A stretch of 64,000 nucleotides of DNA from Anaerobutyricum stercoris (GCA_019116455.1 DXBR01000036.1:19477-83476); one strand, 5' to 3'. Counted from the stretch's first letter, positions 31,402 through 40,270 are shown. The notes: a model not told the origin generated them from the letters alone. Translations and numbers: made by a program.

Positions 31402-32199
31402 TCAGCTCATTGCGCTTAAAATTTCAATAGCATTTCCGTCAATCATTCTTCTTCCATGTTCCTCCAGGTACGCTTCCTCAAAGCCGAGCTCACCGGCCTT
31501 TCCTCCGTATTCCTCTGCGGTGATCATAAAAGCAACCGCCTGGGCATCCGACTCACACTGGGAGAAATCCACTAACAGCACATACTCCTCATCCGCTTTG
31601 TACAGGGTAGAATACAAATGCGCTCTCTCACCCAGCAGAGAACAAAACTGAACCAGCCTGGAAAAATCTCCAAACACCAGTTTTCTCGGAGGAAAATCAG
31701 CTCCTCTCTTTTCGCCTGCATCTTTATCAGAAACGGCAGCGTCCGCTCCGCCGCCGGTCGTCGTCTCCTGCTCTTCCACATCGACTTTTCCCATGCAGAC
31801 TTCCTGAAGATCTCTGGAAATCTCCTCAAAAGCCTTCTCCTTTTCTTCTCCGGAAAGGGCGTACACCTCCGCCAGTCTCTCATCCGTTATTTTTTTATTT
31901 AAAGCGGAAGTCATTTTTTTAATCTGGTCCAGGTCCCTGTCAATGGCAACATCTGGAAATGTACAGCTGATGGTCACCAACAACTGGTCTGCCGGCAGGG
32001 ATCTGGCGATGTAATTCTGTATACCATTCTCCGTGTGCCAGTCAATATAATTCTGTGAGCTCTTTACAATCGCGTTGAGAAATTCTTCCATTTGCTTGCT
32101 GTCTGTACTCAACGTCTGTAAGTCAAAACCCATACTGTCGATTTCTTTCTTATGAATCAGACAGCGTATCGTTTCGTCGTCAATCTTCCAAAAAAACAT
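31402..32199 (-). CDS. mecA: Adaptor protein MecA
   Basis: MecA delivers substrates to the ClpC-ClpP protease. The 265-residue product shows the N-terminal substrate-binding domain (IDDETIRCLIHKKEIDSMGFDL, then LNAIVKSSQNYIDWHTENG) and the C-terminal ClpC-binding domain (residues about 165-260: FGDFSRLVQFCSLL, YEDEYV-like LYKADEEYVLLVDF). A glutamate- and glycine-rich linker (residues about 135-165) joins them. The promoter upstream overlaps a CIRCE-like element, suggesting heat-shock control by HrcA. Confidence 0.87.
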   Translation of the reverse strand: MFFWKIDDETIRCLIHKKEIDSMGFDLQTLSTDSKQMEEFLNAIVKSSQNYIDWHTENGIQNYIARSLPADQLLVTISCTFPDVAIDRDLDQIKKMTSALNKKITDERLAEVYALSGEEKEKAFEEISRDLQEVCMGKVDVEEQETTTGGGADAAVSDKDAGEKRGADFPPRKLVFGDFSRLVQFCSLLGERAHLYSTLYKADEEYVLLVDFSQCESDAQAVAFMITAEEYGGKAGELGFEEAYLEEHGRRMIDGNAIEILSAMS

Positions 32200-32221
32200 C
32201 GTATCCCTCCTTCCTTCCCTT

Positions 32222-32264
32222 TATTATAGCAAAATTATTAGCCATGTCAACACTCGAGTGCTAA
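32222..32264 (-). promoter_or_regulatory. mecA promoter with CIRCE-like HrcA operator
   Basis: On the minus strand TTGACA (-35), a 16-base spacer and TATAAT (-10) lie just before mecA. The -35 box overlaps TTAGCCATG-N9-GAGTGCTAA (32238-32264 on the plus strand). One arm is a perfect CIRCE half site and the other matches six of nine bases. Confidence 0.6.
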
Positions 32265-32394
32265 TTTCTCTTTTCCTGCTTGTCCTTATGGAAATATATT
32301 TTTTTAATTATATCACAATTTATCTGATTTTGTTACCGCACATCTGTAAATTCACAAAATATTTTTTCTATTTCGCATTTTTAACTGAAAACAC

Positions 32395-32433
32395 AAAAAA
32401 CAGAGGCGGTCATATATCATATTATGACCGCCC
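32395..32433 (-). terminator. Terminator after the class II aldolase gene
   Basis: AGGCGGTCATA pairs with TATGACCGCC and the minus strand continues with TTTTTTGTG. It follows the stop of the aldolase gene at 32461. Confidence 0.85.
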
Positions 32434-32460
32434 CTGCCAGGATAGTATCTTATTTTTTGA

Positions 32461-33132
32461 TTATTTATCCATATCTTTTTTTGATTTCTTCTGTCCATAG
32501 GAGTTGTTGAATACGTCCACCATTTTCTCCATCTCCGCATCGTCCAGAAGTACCGGTTTTCCGATCATTCTTGCTTTCACATAGACCTCTGCACAGCCTT
32601 CGATCTGTTCTGCTATGTTAAAAGCATTTAAAATATCTTTTCCTCCGGTGATGAGACCATGATTTGCCATGAGCGCGGCATTTCTGTCTTTCATGGCATC
32701 AAAAGTAATCTCTGCCAGTTCCGGTGTTCCGAAAGACACATAATCTCCGCAGCGTACATTAGGACCCCCGGCAAAAGCAACCAGATAGCTGGATGCCGGC
32801 AGTTCCTCCCGAAGAACGGCAAGTACAGTGCTGTAAACGGAGTGAGTATGTACCACAGCATTGATATCGTCACGTTTCACATAGAAAATCCTGTGCAGTT
32901 CATGCTCACTGGACGGTTTTCTTTTTCCATCTACAACCTCGCCCTTCAGATTCATTACGACCACATCTTCCGGCTCTGTCTCAAAATAATCAATTCCGCT
33001 CGGGCTGATGGCAAAGAGTCCTTCCTCGCGGTTAAAAATACTGATGTTTCCGCCGGTTCCTTTTGTCAGTCCGTGCTCTATGAGCATTTTACAATATTTT
33101 ACAACATCTTCTCTTTCTTTTTGTAATAACAT
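32461..33132 (-). CDS. Class II aldolase, L-fuculose-phosphate aldolase type
   Basis: The 223-residue enzyme belongs to the FucA/AraD/RhaD zinc aldolase family. Visible signatures are LTKGTGGNISIF near residue 20, the acid/base Glu in KPSSEHELHR (near 73), the zinc ligands in VVHTHSVYST (near 93) and ANHGLITGG (near 155). It cleaves a sugar phosphate to dihydroxyacetone phosphate and an aldehyde. There is no sugar kinase or isomerase beside it, so the substrate is inferred (fuculose-1-phosphate or a 5-deoxy sugar phosphate from SAM salvage). Confidence 0.85.
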   Translation of the reverse strand: MLLQKEREDVVKYCKMLIEHGLTKGTGGNISIFNREEGLFAISPSGIDYFETEPEDVVVMNLKGEVVDGKRKPSSEHELHRIFYVKRDDINAVVHTHSVYSTVLAVLREELPASSYLVAFAGGPNVRCGDYVSFGTPELAEITFDAMKDRNAALMANHGLITGGKDILNAFNIAEQIEGCAEVYVKARMIGKPVLLDDAEMEKMVDVFNNSYGQKKSKKDMDK

Positions 33133-33211
33133 AATAAACTCCTTTCATCGGCTGGCCGCATCTTTCTTTTATTCTATCACATGCCATTTTGAAAAAAACT
33201 TTATTCCACAC

Positions 33212-33258
33212 AAAAACCGCCCTACAATGCATATAAATACACTGTAAGGGCGGTTTCT
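33212..33258 (-). terminator. Terminator after desulfoferrodoxin
   Basis: AAACCGCCCTACA pairs with TGTAAGGGCGGTTT, with a T-run on the minus strand. Confidence 0.85.
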
Positions 33259-33289
33259 GTCATTCTATGCTAGCTGTATGAAATTCGTT

Positions 33290-33664
33290 TCACGCTTTCC
33301 ACAGACCATGCAGGTTGCAGTATGCGTATACAGCCTCAACTGTTTCTCCCTCGCACAGAGAGAAGCATGCCTGCGGCTTGTCTCCCGGATTCAGCACTTT
33401 ATGCTGGAATCCCTGGGATGTCTGCACATCAATCCACTCGATATAATGTTCTTCTACCATCGGATGTTCTACAGAGCCAACCTGTACGCTGACTTTATTG
33501 TCTTTTACTTCGTAAACCGGCACATGTTTTTCAACAGCCGCATCAGTTGTTCCAGCTACAAGCTCGTTCATCTTCTGTCCACAGCACATAACCGGTACTT
33601 TGGAATCTTTTAACTTTGTGATAATGTTTCCGCAATGTTCACAGATATAGTATTTCAGTTCCAT
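33290..33664 (-). CDS. Desulfoferrodoxin (superoxide reductase, two-iron type)
   Basis: The 124-residue protein reduces superoxide to hydrogen peroxide without making oxygen, a defence typical of anaerobes. The N-terminal rubredoxin-like centre I is present, with Cys ligands in ICEHCGN and VMCCGQKM. Centre II ligands are the histidines in EKHVPV, EHPMVEEHYIEW and the C-terminal Cys and His in AYCNLHGLW. The start ATG at 33664 follows GGAGGGATAG; a longer frame upstream lacks a ribosome site. Confidence 0.93.
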   Translation of the reverse strand: MELKYYICEHCGNIITKLKDSKVPVMCCGQKMNELVAGTTDAAVEKHVPVYEVKDNKVSVQVGSVEHPMVEEHYIEWIDVQTSQGFQHKVLNPGDKPQACFSLCEGETVEAVYAYCNLHGLWKA

Positions 33665-33877
33665 GATTCTATCCCTCCTGTTTTCTTTGTGCAGATTATG
33701 CTTCTGCCCTATGTGATATTTTGCCTGAACGCCGACTATAGTGTATGTAACTGTTCTATAATTATGCATCCCGGCAGAAGTATTATATCATATTGTCATC
33801 AAAATTTCCATCTATTCCCTTACTTTATCAAAATTTTTATGAAATCTTCAGTTTCTGCGAAAAATTTATCACAGACT

Positions 33878-34813
33878 TCACTGCCCCGTTGTGATTATAA
33901 AGAAATAAATCAGATAAATCACGAAAACGGCGGCTCCGTCAATCCGTCTGATTCTTCCCCGCACCATCATCGGCGTCAGCGCAATGACAGACAGCAGGAT
34001 GCACACAGGCATATCAATCTGCGCCATCTGCGGCGCTACCGAAAGAGACTCTCCGGTGATCAGCGTGCATATCGGGAGAATAAAGGCCGTATCAATAACA
34101 TTGGCTCCCACAATATTTCCCACTGACAAAGAGGACTCTTTTTTTACGATGGCTGTAATCGTTGTGACAAACTCTGGCAGAGAAGTTCCCATGGCCAGAA
34201 TGGTAACAGAAATAATTTCCTCAGAAATGTGGAATTGCCTTGCCAGCACACATGCCGAATCAATCAAAAGTTCAGAACCGGTCACCACGCAGGCCGCCCC
34301 AAAGAAAAAGAAAAAAATCCGGCGCCGGAGTTCCTTTTTGTCAACAGGGACCGCCTCTTTTTCCAGACGTCCTGTCATAGCGTTTTTCACATTCATGATA
34401 AGGAACAAAACTCCGCCAAGCAGCAGGAAAACGCTGTCACCCGCATCGAAAATCCTGTCCCTAAAAGCAATGAACAGAAGAATCAGACAACCAATGTACA
34501 AAATATTTTTGGTCAGATATTCCTTCCTCTGAATCACTGCAGGCAGACAAAACAGACTCACTCCGAGAATAATTCCCGTGTTGGCAGATACAGAGCCCAC
34601 CGCATTGCCCATGGCCATCACTGAACTTCCCTTCAGGGCAGCCGCCACCGATACCAGTATCTCCGGCATAGTTGTGGCAAAACTGACGATCGTCGCACCA
34701 ATGATGTATTTTGGAATTCCAAACGCCCTGGCAATAAAAGATGCGGCGTCCACGAACCAGTCGCCACCCCTGCAGATCAACAGCAGGCCAACAAAAAAAG
34801 ACATATAAATCAT
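33878..34813 (-). CDS. Calcium/sodium antiporter (CaCA family, YrbG-like)
   Basis: The 311-residue membrane protein has ten hydrophobic helices in two inverted repeats. Both alpha-repeats are visible: GATIVSFATTMPEILVSVAAALKGSSVMAMGNAVGS near residue 40 and ILAMGTSLPEFVTTITAIVKKESSLSVGNIVGAN near residue 205, each with the conserved Glu that binds the cation. It probably extrudes calcium in exchange for sodium or protons. It stands alone with its own promoter. Confidence 0.92.
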   Translation of the reverse strand: MIYMSFFVGLLLICRGGDWFVDAASFIARAFGIPKYIIGATIVSFATTMPEILVSVAAALKGSSVMAMGNAVGSVSANTGIILGVSLFCLPAVIQRKEYLTKNILYIGCLILLFIAFRDRIFDAGDSVFLLLGGVLFLIMNVKNAMTGRLEKEAVPVDKKELRRRIFFFFFGAACVVTGSELLIDSACVLARQFHISEEIISVTILAMGTSLPEFVTTITAIVKKESSLSVGNIVGANVIDTAFILPICTLITGESLSVAPQMAQIDMPVCILLSVIALTPMMVRGRIRRIDGAAVFVIYLIYFFIITTGQ

Positions 34814-34935
34814 ATTGCAACCTCCGTCGTATATAACTTAAATATGTCTTTCTTTCAGAAATTATACCTTCATTCATTCTCCGCGCCATAGTATACAGCG
34901 CTGTTTTTTGATATCATACGGCAGACTTCGCGGCT

Positions 34936-35679
34936 TTACGCCTCCTCCTCCGAGTATTTCAGCTGTTCAATCCGCTTTCGGATGTCATCCATTTTGGTGT
35001 CCAGCCTGGCACTCTCGTCCGCGCACTCTTTCAAATCCTCCGTGAGCTGCTCAATCTCCAGGTTTTTCTTATATTTCAGTTTATGCTCCAGACTCGCCCA
35101 GAAATCCATGGCGATGGTCCGCAGCTGCACCTCCACCTTCATCATCCTCTTATGGGAGCCCAGAAAAATCGGCGTTTCCACAATGAGGTGCAGACTTCTG
35201 TATCCGTTTGGTTTTGGATTGGCAATATAATCCTTTTTTTCAATGAGGAACACATCATCCTGCCCCAGCAGGCAGGAGGCCAGGAAATAAATATCTTCCT
35301 GGAAAGAACAGATGACACGGATTCCTGCGATATCTGTGAGATTCGCCTCGATGCTCTCCGCCGAAAACGGAATCCCCTTCCGGTGCATTTTCTCAACAAT
35401 ACTGTCCACACTTTTAAGTCTTGTCTTAATGGACTCGATGGGATTACGGTCATGCTGCAGAGAGAACTCCTCGTTAAGTACCCGGAACTTCGTCTCTATC
35501 TCCATCAATGCACACTTATAATACGCCATCAGAGAATTAAATGGCTCCACCTGATTTCTGAGAAGCTCTCCGATTTCCTGATTGCTCAGCTCCTGAAACA
35601 ATCTTTGTCTGACCTTTTCCCCGAAAGAAGATTTCAGCATTTCCTCCACTGCATTGAACACTTTTTTCTTCTGCTCCAT
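34936..35679 (-). CDS. Small alarmone synthetase ((p)ppGpp synthetase, RelA/SpoT domain)
   Basis: The protein has a lone RelA/SpoT synthetase domain without hydrolase or ACT domains, about 247 residues from the ATG at 35679. Key motifs are RNPIESIKTRLKS, ANLTDIAGIRVIC near residue 110, PKPNGYRSLHLIVETP near 150 and KVEVQLRTIAMDFWASLEHKLKYK near 180. C-terminal helices should form the tetramer. It makes (p)ppGpp or pGpp in stress. A GTG at 35742 would add 21 residues; I prefer the ATG because AAAGGAG lies before it. Confidence 0.9.
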   Translation of the reverse strand: MEQKKKVFNAVEEMLKSSFGEKVRQRLFQELSNQEIGELLRNQVEPFNSLMAYYKCALMEIETKFRVLNEEFSLQHDRNPIESIKTRLKSVDSIVEKMHRKGIPFSAESIEANLTDIAGIRVICSFQEDIYFLASCLLGQDDVFLIEKKDYIANPKPNGYRSLHLIVETPIFLGSHKRMMKVEVQLRTIAMDFWASLEHKLKYKKNLEIEQLTEDLKECADESARLDTKMDDIRKRIEQLKYSEEEA

Positions 35680-35902
35680 ATATTCTTGAAACTCCTTTTC
35701 TATTACATTTTTTTTCTGACAGTTATCCTGTCCGTCAGGCACATCTTCACTTATTCTACTACAAACTTCTTTTGATTACAAACCGCTGACCCACGGGAAT
35801 TTCTTACTATTTTTTAACAAATGGGCAAAAAAGCGGCGCAAAATATTTTTCCGCCTTTCCAGCCCATGGATTCTATGCTATAATACGGAGCAAATGTAAC
35901 AC

Positions 35903-35934
35903 TTTCGACATATCTTATAATAATTTCGACATAT
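35903..35934 (+). promoter_or_regulatory. Direct repeats around the promoter of the C39-like gene
   Basis: TTTCGACATAT occurs at 35903-35913 and again at 35924-35934, a 21-base period, with TATAAT at 35916-35921 between them. A 21-base spacing puts both copies on the same helix face, as for a regulator dimer. AGGAGG follows at 35938. Confidence 0.55.
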
Positions 35935-35951
35935 TCAGGAGGTCAGATTTT

Positions 35952-37199
35952 TTGAAACGATATGCTCTTTTCTTTGTCTTTTTAGGTCTTTTGTTATCTT
36001 TCCAACCGGTATATGCTTTCGAACACGGCTATACGATCAGTTCTGACGCAATTTCTGCCACAGTACGGCACGACCTGGCGGTCTGTCATTCCATGGGAGG
36101 AGACTTTAAAGAATATATTCCGTCTTTCACCGGTATAACCGCCGTGCGGGTTTCCGATTCCTGGTACGAAGTCGAGTATGAGGATAATTCCGGCAGAAAT
36201 TACGGATATGTGACAAGAGAGGATTTTCTCTATAACTGTCTTGTCTATGACGGACGTGAGAAACAGCTTCTGGCCGATGGAAGCTATGTGTTCCGCTATT
36301 ATCACTCTGCCTCCTCCGGCGTTGCCGCCCTTCGTTTCGTAAATCAGACCAGCGGACAGACAGGCGCAGCTTTTACCTGCCGGATCACCTGCGTCGGCGA
36401 CAACTGTTTTCAGATCCGCCGCAGCGATACGGGACAGTATCTTCTGTCTGACCGGCTCTTCGCATCTTCCGGTTCTTCTTCCCTCTGGGGCAGCTCCGAG
36501 GGCGCCGGCACTTTCCGTTTTACCAGAAAAGGGGACTTCTACGGAATACAGGATGTATCCACCAACCGCTATTTCGGTCACAGCGCCGCCGGTCTTCCGG
36601 CGTTCACCAGCCGCCCTGATATTTCCTGGCGGTTAAACCGCACCCAGAAGGCCGTGGGCAAAAACAGCCTTCGCGTCTTCACACAGTTTGACGCCGACTG
36701 GGCGGACGTTTATTACGGCAAAGGAGAGAATCCTGACCCGTCCACCAACAACTTCTGCACCTCCGGCTGCGGCGTCTTTGCGGTCATGAATTCCATCTAT
36801 TCTCTGACCGGACAGTACGCCAATCCAAGACAGCTGGCCGACTACGCCGTAGATAAACATTACCGCATCGAAGGCTACGGGACCGACAGCGGTTACTTCC
36901 GGGCTGCCGCCGAAGAATTTGGCTACAAGTACGGGTTCCGCTACGATGGCAGCGGAGAGTCTCTCACACAGCTAAAAAAGAAACTGAACCAGGGCAGTAC
37001 GGCTATCGCCTACGTACCCGGTCATTATGTGACTATCGTAGACTACGATAAAAAGAGCGGAAAGTTCCTGCTGCTCGACCCACATTACCTGCCGAAACGC
37101 GGCACCAGCTCCTTCGGCGACTGGGTCAGCGAAAAGGATCTGACGGAAGGTAATCTGTATGCGCAGATGTTTTATTATTATGAAGCGATGGATTACTAA
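35952..37199 (+). CDS. Secreted C39-like cysteine peptidase domain protein
   Basis: The 415-residue product starts at TTG 35952 after AGGAGG. It has a signal peptide (LFFVFLGLLLSFQPVYA), an SH3-like region (about residues 30-95), a beta-trefoil/ricin-like domain (about 105-235, with FRYYHSASSGVAALRFVN and RRSDTGQYL) and a C-terminal peptidase C39-like domain with the Cys in TSGCGVFAVMNSIYSL (near 273), His in GHYVTIVDY (near 357) and Asp in LLLDPHYL (near 376). It is probably an exported peptidase acting at the cell wall. The substrate is unknown. Confidence 0.8.
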   Translation: MKRYALFFVFLGLLLSFQPVYAFEHGYTISSDAISATVRHDLAVCHSMGGDFKEYIPSFTGITAVRVSDSWYEVEYEDNSGRNYGYVTREDFLYNCLVYDGREKQLLADGSYVFRYYHSASSGVAALRFVNQTSGQTGAAFTCRITCVGDNCFQIRRSDTGQYLLSDRLFASSGSSSLWGSSEGAGTFRFTRKGDFYGIQDVSTNRYFGHSAAGLPAFTSRPDISWRLNRTQKAVGKNSLRVFTQFDADWADVYYGKGENPDPSTNNFCTSGCGVFAVMNSIYSLTGQYANPRQLADYAVDKHYRIEGYGTDSGYFRAAAEEFGYKYGFRYDGSGESLTQLKKKLNQGSTAIAYVPGHYVTIVDYDKKSGKFLLLDPHYLPKRGTSSFGDWVSEKDLTEGNLYAQMFYYYEAMDY

Positions 37200-37206
37200 A
37201 AGAAGA

Positions 37207-37241
37207 AACTGCCGCGATACAGATCATCTGCTTCGCGGCAG
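37207..37241. terminator. Hairpin between the C39-like gene and the cupin gene
   Basis: CTGCCGCGA and TCGCGGCAG form a nine-base stem between two converging genes. The T-run is weak, so the terminator call is moderate. Confidence 0.5.
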
Positions 37242-37278
37242 CCAAAAATGAATTACAGATTACGGCGGCACTATTTTT

Positions 37279-37623
37279 TCAATCTTTATAAATCAGCGCC
37301 ATAAAAACGAGATCTTCTGTTTCTGACGTATTCTCAATAGAATGACATTGTCCCGGCAGTATCGTACAGACATCTCCCGGCCCTACGCTGGTACAGCTCT
37401 TATCATCATCAATAAAAACACCCTGTCCTTCCAGAATATAATAAGGTTCCGTTTCGCCCACATGCCGGTGCCATCCGACGGTGGAACCCGGCTTCAGACA
37501 TACTTTGGCATACATTCTTCCGTGTCCGTACAATTCTTCTTCCGGCACAATATAGTGTACTTCGGCAGATCCTTTTCCGCCGCCCAGTCCTGTTTTGTTT
37601 ATAACATTTGCTTTTCTTACCAT
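37279..37623 (-). CDS. Cupin domain protein
   Basis: The 114-residue protein is a single cupin beta barrel. Metal-binding motif 1 is present as GWHRHVGETEPYYILEGQGVFIDD (His, His, Glu), and motif 2 as PGQCHSIEN near residue 90. Proteins like this are small isomerases, dioxygenases or sugar-binding sensors; there is no clue to the substrate here. It lies tail-to-tail with the C39-like gene. Confidence 0.85.
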   Translation of the reverse strand: MVRKANVINKTGLGGGKGSAEVHYIVPEEELYGHGRMYAKVCLKPGSTVGWHRHVGETEPYYILEGQGVFIDDDKSCTSVGPGDVCTILPGQCHSIENTSETEDLVFMALIYKD

Positions 37624-37832
37624 ATGCTTCCCTCCTCCAATCTGCTTCCGATCAAATATATTGTAATTAAAATATGTTTCATCTGGAGTATAATAAAGTG
37701 CAGCAAAAATGTCAATGCGTTTCCCTTTTTACCAAAAAATTCATGAAAATTCCTTGTAAAACAGTTTCCCTTGCTGTATAATTTAACTATATGTTAAGAA
37801 TTTTGTAATCATCTACTGTAATGGGGGCGGCC

Positions 37833-38723
37833 ATGAATCTGACACAGATCAATCTTCTCTGGGAAGAATACAAAGCAAAATATGACATCGACAGCGATGC
37901 AAAGATCACTGCTGTCCGATATGACACGGACAAGTATGTGGAAGGATGTTTTAATCTTCTGGAACTGATGGACGGACAGTATATCCTTCATCTGAATCCC
38001 AACGTTCATCTGTATTCAGAGAGTTATGTGAAGTTTATTCTTTTCCACGAATTCACGCATTTTTATGATTTTATCAAATGTCCGTATACAGAGAAGCTCC
38101 CGATCATCATGTGGATGAACGCATACTCGGAATATCACGCCTGCCGTGTTACCTTGGCGCGTTTTATTGAGTCGCTCACTCTCACGGCAGTACATATGGA
38201 TAAGGCACAGCTGCCGGGACCGTACCGGGAGATATCCATCCGTCATCTCCTTATTGAGAGCGTATACCGCACCAAGTTTTATTTTGACGCTTTTTTTAAA
38301 GAATATCATCTTTCTGATTTTGCCGGCGGTTTCCGCAATCTCATGTACCTGTTCGGATATCTTTCTCTTTTCCAGAACGATGACAAGATGGTGGACGAGA
38401 CGCTGACGGCGCTGCATATCAACGATGAATTGTTTCATACAATGTACCAGGCACTGAAGGATATGGATTTTGACAAGGTGATCGAAATGTATCAGGCCAT
38501 CACGGACAAGGCTACTCTCACCTATCTCAAAGCCATGTTCCGCCGCTATTATCCGCCGCAGATTCTCTCGGATGAAGAGATTGACGGGATTACCCTCGAC
38601 AATTACCGGGATCATGTCAAGCGACTTGATCAGAAGATGCGCGAGCTGCATGTGTTCTCTCCGACTAAGGAACAGGAACAGATGCTCAGCGCAGAAGCGG
38701 CGTTGGCGCAGCTGTATTTTTAA
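37833..38723 (+). CDS. Putative zinc metalloprotease-like protein of unknown family
   Basis: The 296-residue product has no signal peptide. Near residue 70 it carries FILFHEFTHFYDF, an HEXXH zinc-peptidase motif (HEFTH). The remaining sequence is helical (FRNLMYLFGYLSLFQ, MYQAITDKATLTYLKAMFRRYY). I do not recognise the family. I take the second ATG (37833), with GGGGGCGG before it as ribosome site. Its terminator is at 38786. Confidence 0.65.
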   Translation: MNLTQINLLWEEYKAKYDIDSDAKITAVRYDTDKYVEGCFNLLELMDGQYILHLNPNVHLYSESYVKFILFHEFTHFYDFIKCPYTEKLPIIMWMNAYSEYHACRVTLARFIESLTLTAVHMDKAQLPGPYREISIRHLLIESVYRTKFYFDAFFKEYHLSDFAGGFRNLMYLFGYLSLFQNDDKMVDETLTALHINDELFHTMYQALKDMDFDKVIEMYQAITDKATLTYLKAMFRRYYPPQILSDEEIDGITLDNYRDHVKRLDQKMRELHVFSPTKEQEQMLSAEAALAQLYF

Positions 38724-38785
38724 ATTAGATATATCATTTTAGAAGTTTCTTCTATTCTTTATCATCTATTTTTTCTTTTTTGAAT

Positions 38786-38836
38786 AATCCCTTCTGAACG
38801 GCCGGAGTATTTCCGGACTGTTTCAGAGGGGATTAT
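38786..38836 (+). terminator. Terminator after the metalloprotease-like gene
   Basis: AATCCCTTCTGAA pairs with TTCAGAGGGGATT around an inner CCGGA/TCCGG stem, followed by ATTTATATT. Confidence 0.75.
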
Positions 38837-38880
38837 TTATATTCAGTTTTTTCTCCGGATAATTTTTCCATAAAATTTTG

Positions 38881-38934
38881 TTGACATTTAGATATCAAAA
38901 TGATATCATCCAAGTATCAACATAACACTTGATG
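38881..38934 (+). promoter_or_regulatory. Promoter and operator of the SPFH gene
   Basis: TTGACA (38881-38886) and TATCAT (38904-38909) are spaced by 17 bases. A perfect palindrome GATATCA-AAA-TGATATC (38891-38907) fills the spacer, and a second weaker repeat ATCAA-N8-TTGAT follows at about 38917-38934. A dedicated regulator probably represses this promoter. Apart from this and the upstream terminator, 38724-39004 has no gene. Confidence 0.65.
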
Positions 38935-39004
38935 ATTTTAGCACGTTGGAGCCATACTTTTTCTAACTAAACATACGCGGCTCTTCAAAAAGGAGGTTTT
39001 ATTC

Positions 39005-40033
39005 ATGAAAGAAAAAATCATAGGCACAAAAAAGAACGGGATGCTGATGCTGCTTCTCACACTGTTACTCTATGTATTGGCTATCTTTTACTGTGGTATC
39101 AGTATTGCAGGCTCCGCTCTTGGAGGCAATGTTGTTTTAATCACTGTCAGCATCATCTGGATTGCTCTGGGCTGGATTTTCTTCTGCGGACTGAAAGTGT
39201 TAAAGCCGCAGGAAGCACTGGTTCTCACCCTCTTTGGTAAATATGTGGGAACCTTAAAGGGCGAAGGCTTTTACTTTGTGAATCCTTTCTGCTCCAGCGT
39301 CAATCCGGCAGCGAAAACAAAACTGGGACAGAGCGGTGATGTGGACGCAGGAAACCGTAAGAGCGGTCTTTCTCTCTCTTTAAACAATGAGGGTGCTTCC
39401 GCCAACATGGATCTCGGCAGCAAAAAGATTTCTTTAAAAGTGATGACATTAAACAATGCCCGCCAGAAGATCAACGACTGTCTCGGCAATCCGGTGGAGA
39501 TTGGCATCGCTGTCATGTGGAGGGTAACCGACACTGCCAAAGCAGTATTTAACGTGGATAATTACAAAGAATATCTTTCCCTGCAGTGCGACAGCGCAGT
39601 TCGGGATATTGTAAGAATCTACCCATACGATGTGGCTCCAAATGTGGATACCACCGGCGACGGACAGGCGGACGACGGCTCCCTGCGTGGTTCCAGCGAA
39701 GTAGTTGTACAGCGTATCAAAAAACAGCTTCAGGAAAAAGTTACTGACGCCGGGCTGGAGATTCTGGAAGCACGGATCACTTATCTGGCTTACGCTCCGG
39801 AAATCGCCGCAGTCATGCTGCAGAGACAGCAGGCTTCCGCCATTGTGGACGCCCGCAAGATGATCGTAGACGGCGCGGTAGGCATGGTGGAGATGGCACT
39901 GGAACATCTCAACGAGAGCCATATCGTAGATCTGGATGAAGAACGTAAAGCCGCCATGGTCTCCAATCTGCTGGTCGTTCTCTGCGGACATCATGAAGCG
40001 CAGCCTATTGTCAACGCCGGCTCTCTTTATTAA
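39005..40033 (+). CDS. SPFH/Band 7 domain membrane protein
   Basis: The 342-residue product has two close N-terminal hydrophobic segments (about residues 14-35 and 44-62), then the Band 7 domain (from KPQEALVLTLFGKYVGTLKGEGFYFVNPF near residue 70) to about residue 290. It resembles stomatin, prohibitin and flotillin proteins, which form membrane microdomain scaffolds. It has the C-terminal family segment ISYLAYAPEIAAVMLQRQQASAIVDARK-like. The next gene encodes a small DNA-binding-type protein, 25 bases on. AAGGAGG precedes the ATG. Confidence 0.9.
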   Translation: MKEKIIGTKKNGMLMLLLTLLLYVLAIFYCGISIAGSALGGNVVLITVSIIWIALGWIFFCGLKVLKPQEALVLTLFGKYVGTLKGEGFYFVNPFCSSVNPAAKTKLGQSGDVDAGNRKSGLSLSLNNEGASANMDLGSKKISLKVMTLNNARQKINDCLGNPVEIGIAVMWRVTDTAKAVFNVDNYKEYLSLQCDSAVRDIVRIYPYDVAPNVDTTGDGQADDGSLRGSSEVVVQRIKKQLQEKVTDAGLEILEARITYLAYAPEIAAVMLQRQQASAIVDARKMIVDGAVGMVEMALEHLNESHIVDLDEERKAAMVSNLLVVLCGHHEAQPIVNAGSLY

Positions 40034-40058
40034 TAACAGGATGTGATGATATTCTGAT

Positions 40059-40262
40059 ATGAATGAAAAAAAGAAAAAACAGGTTCCTCTCCGGCTTTCG
40101 GAAAAGCTCTACAATGATATTGCCGCCTGGGCGGAAGACGATTTTCGTTCCGTAAACGGACAGATTGAATATCTTCTTACCGAATGCGTCCGACAGCGCA
40201 AAAAAAATGGCAAATATGTTTCCGAACACCTGGATGAACCGCTGGATATTACTATCGAATGA
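40059..40262 (+). CDS. Small ribbon-helix-helix (Arc)-like protein
   Basis: The 67-residue product begins KKKQVPLRLSEKLYNDIAAWAEDDFRSVNGQIEYLL, matching the Arc/MetJ ribbon-helix-helix pattern (a short beta strand, then two helices with SVNGQIEYLL). It lies directly after the SPFH gene in the same transcription unit and before a strong terminator. It may repress the palindromic SPFH promoter or act with the SPFH protein; both are inference. Confidence 0.72.
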   Translation: MNEKKKKQVPLRLSEKLYNDIAAWAEDDFRSVNGQIEYLLTECVRQRKKNGKYVSEHLDEPLDITIE

Positions 40263-40270
40263 ATTTTTAC

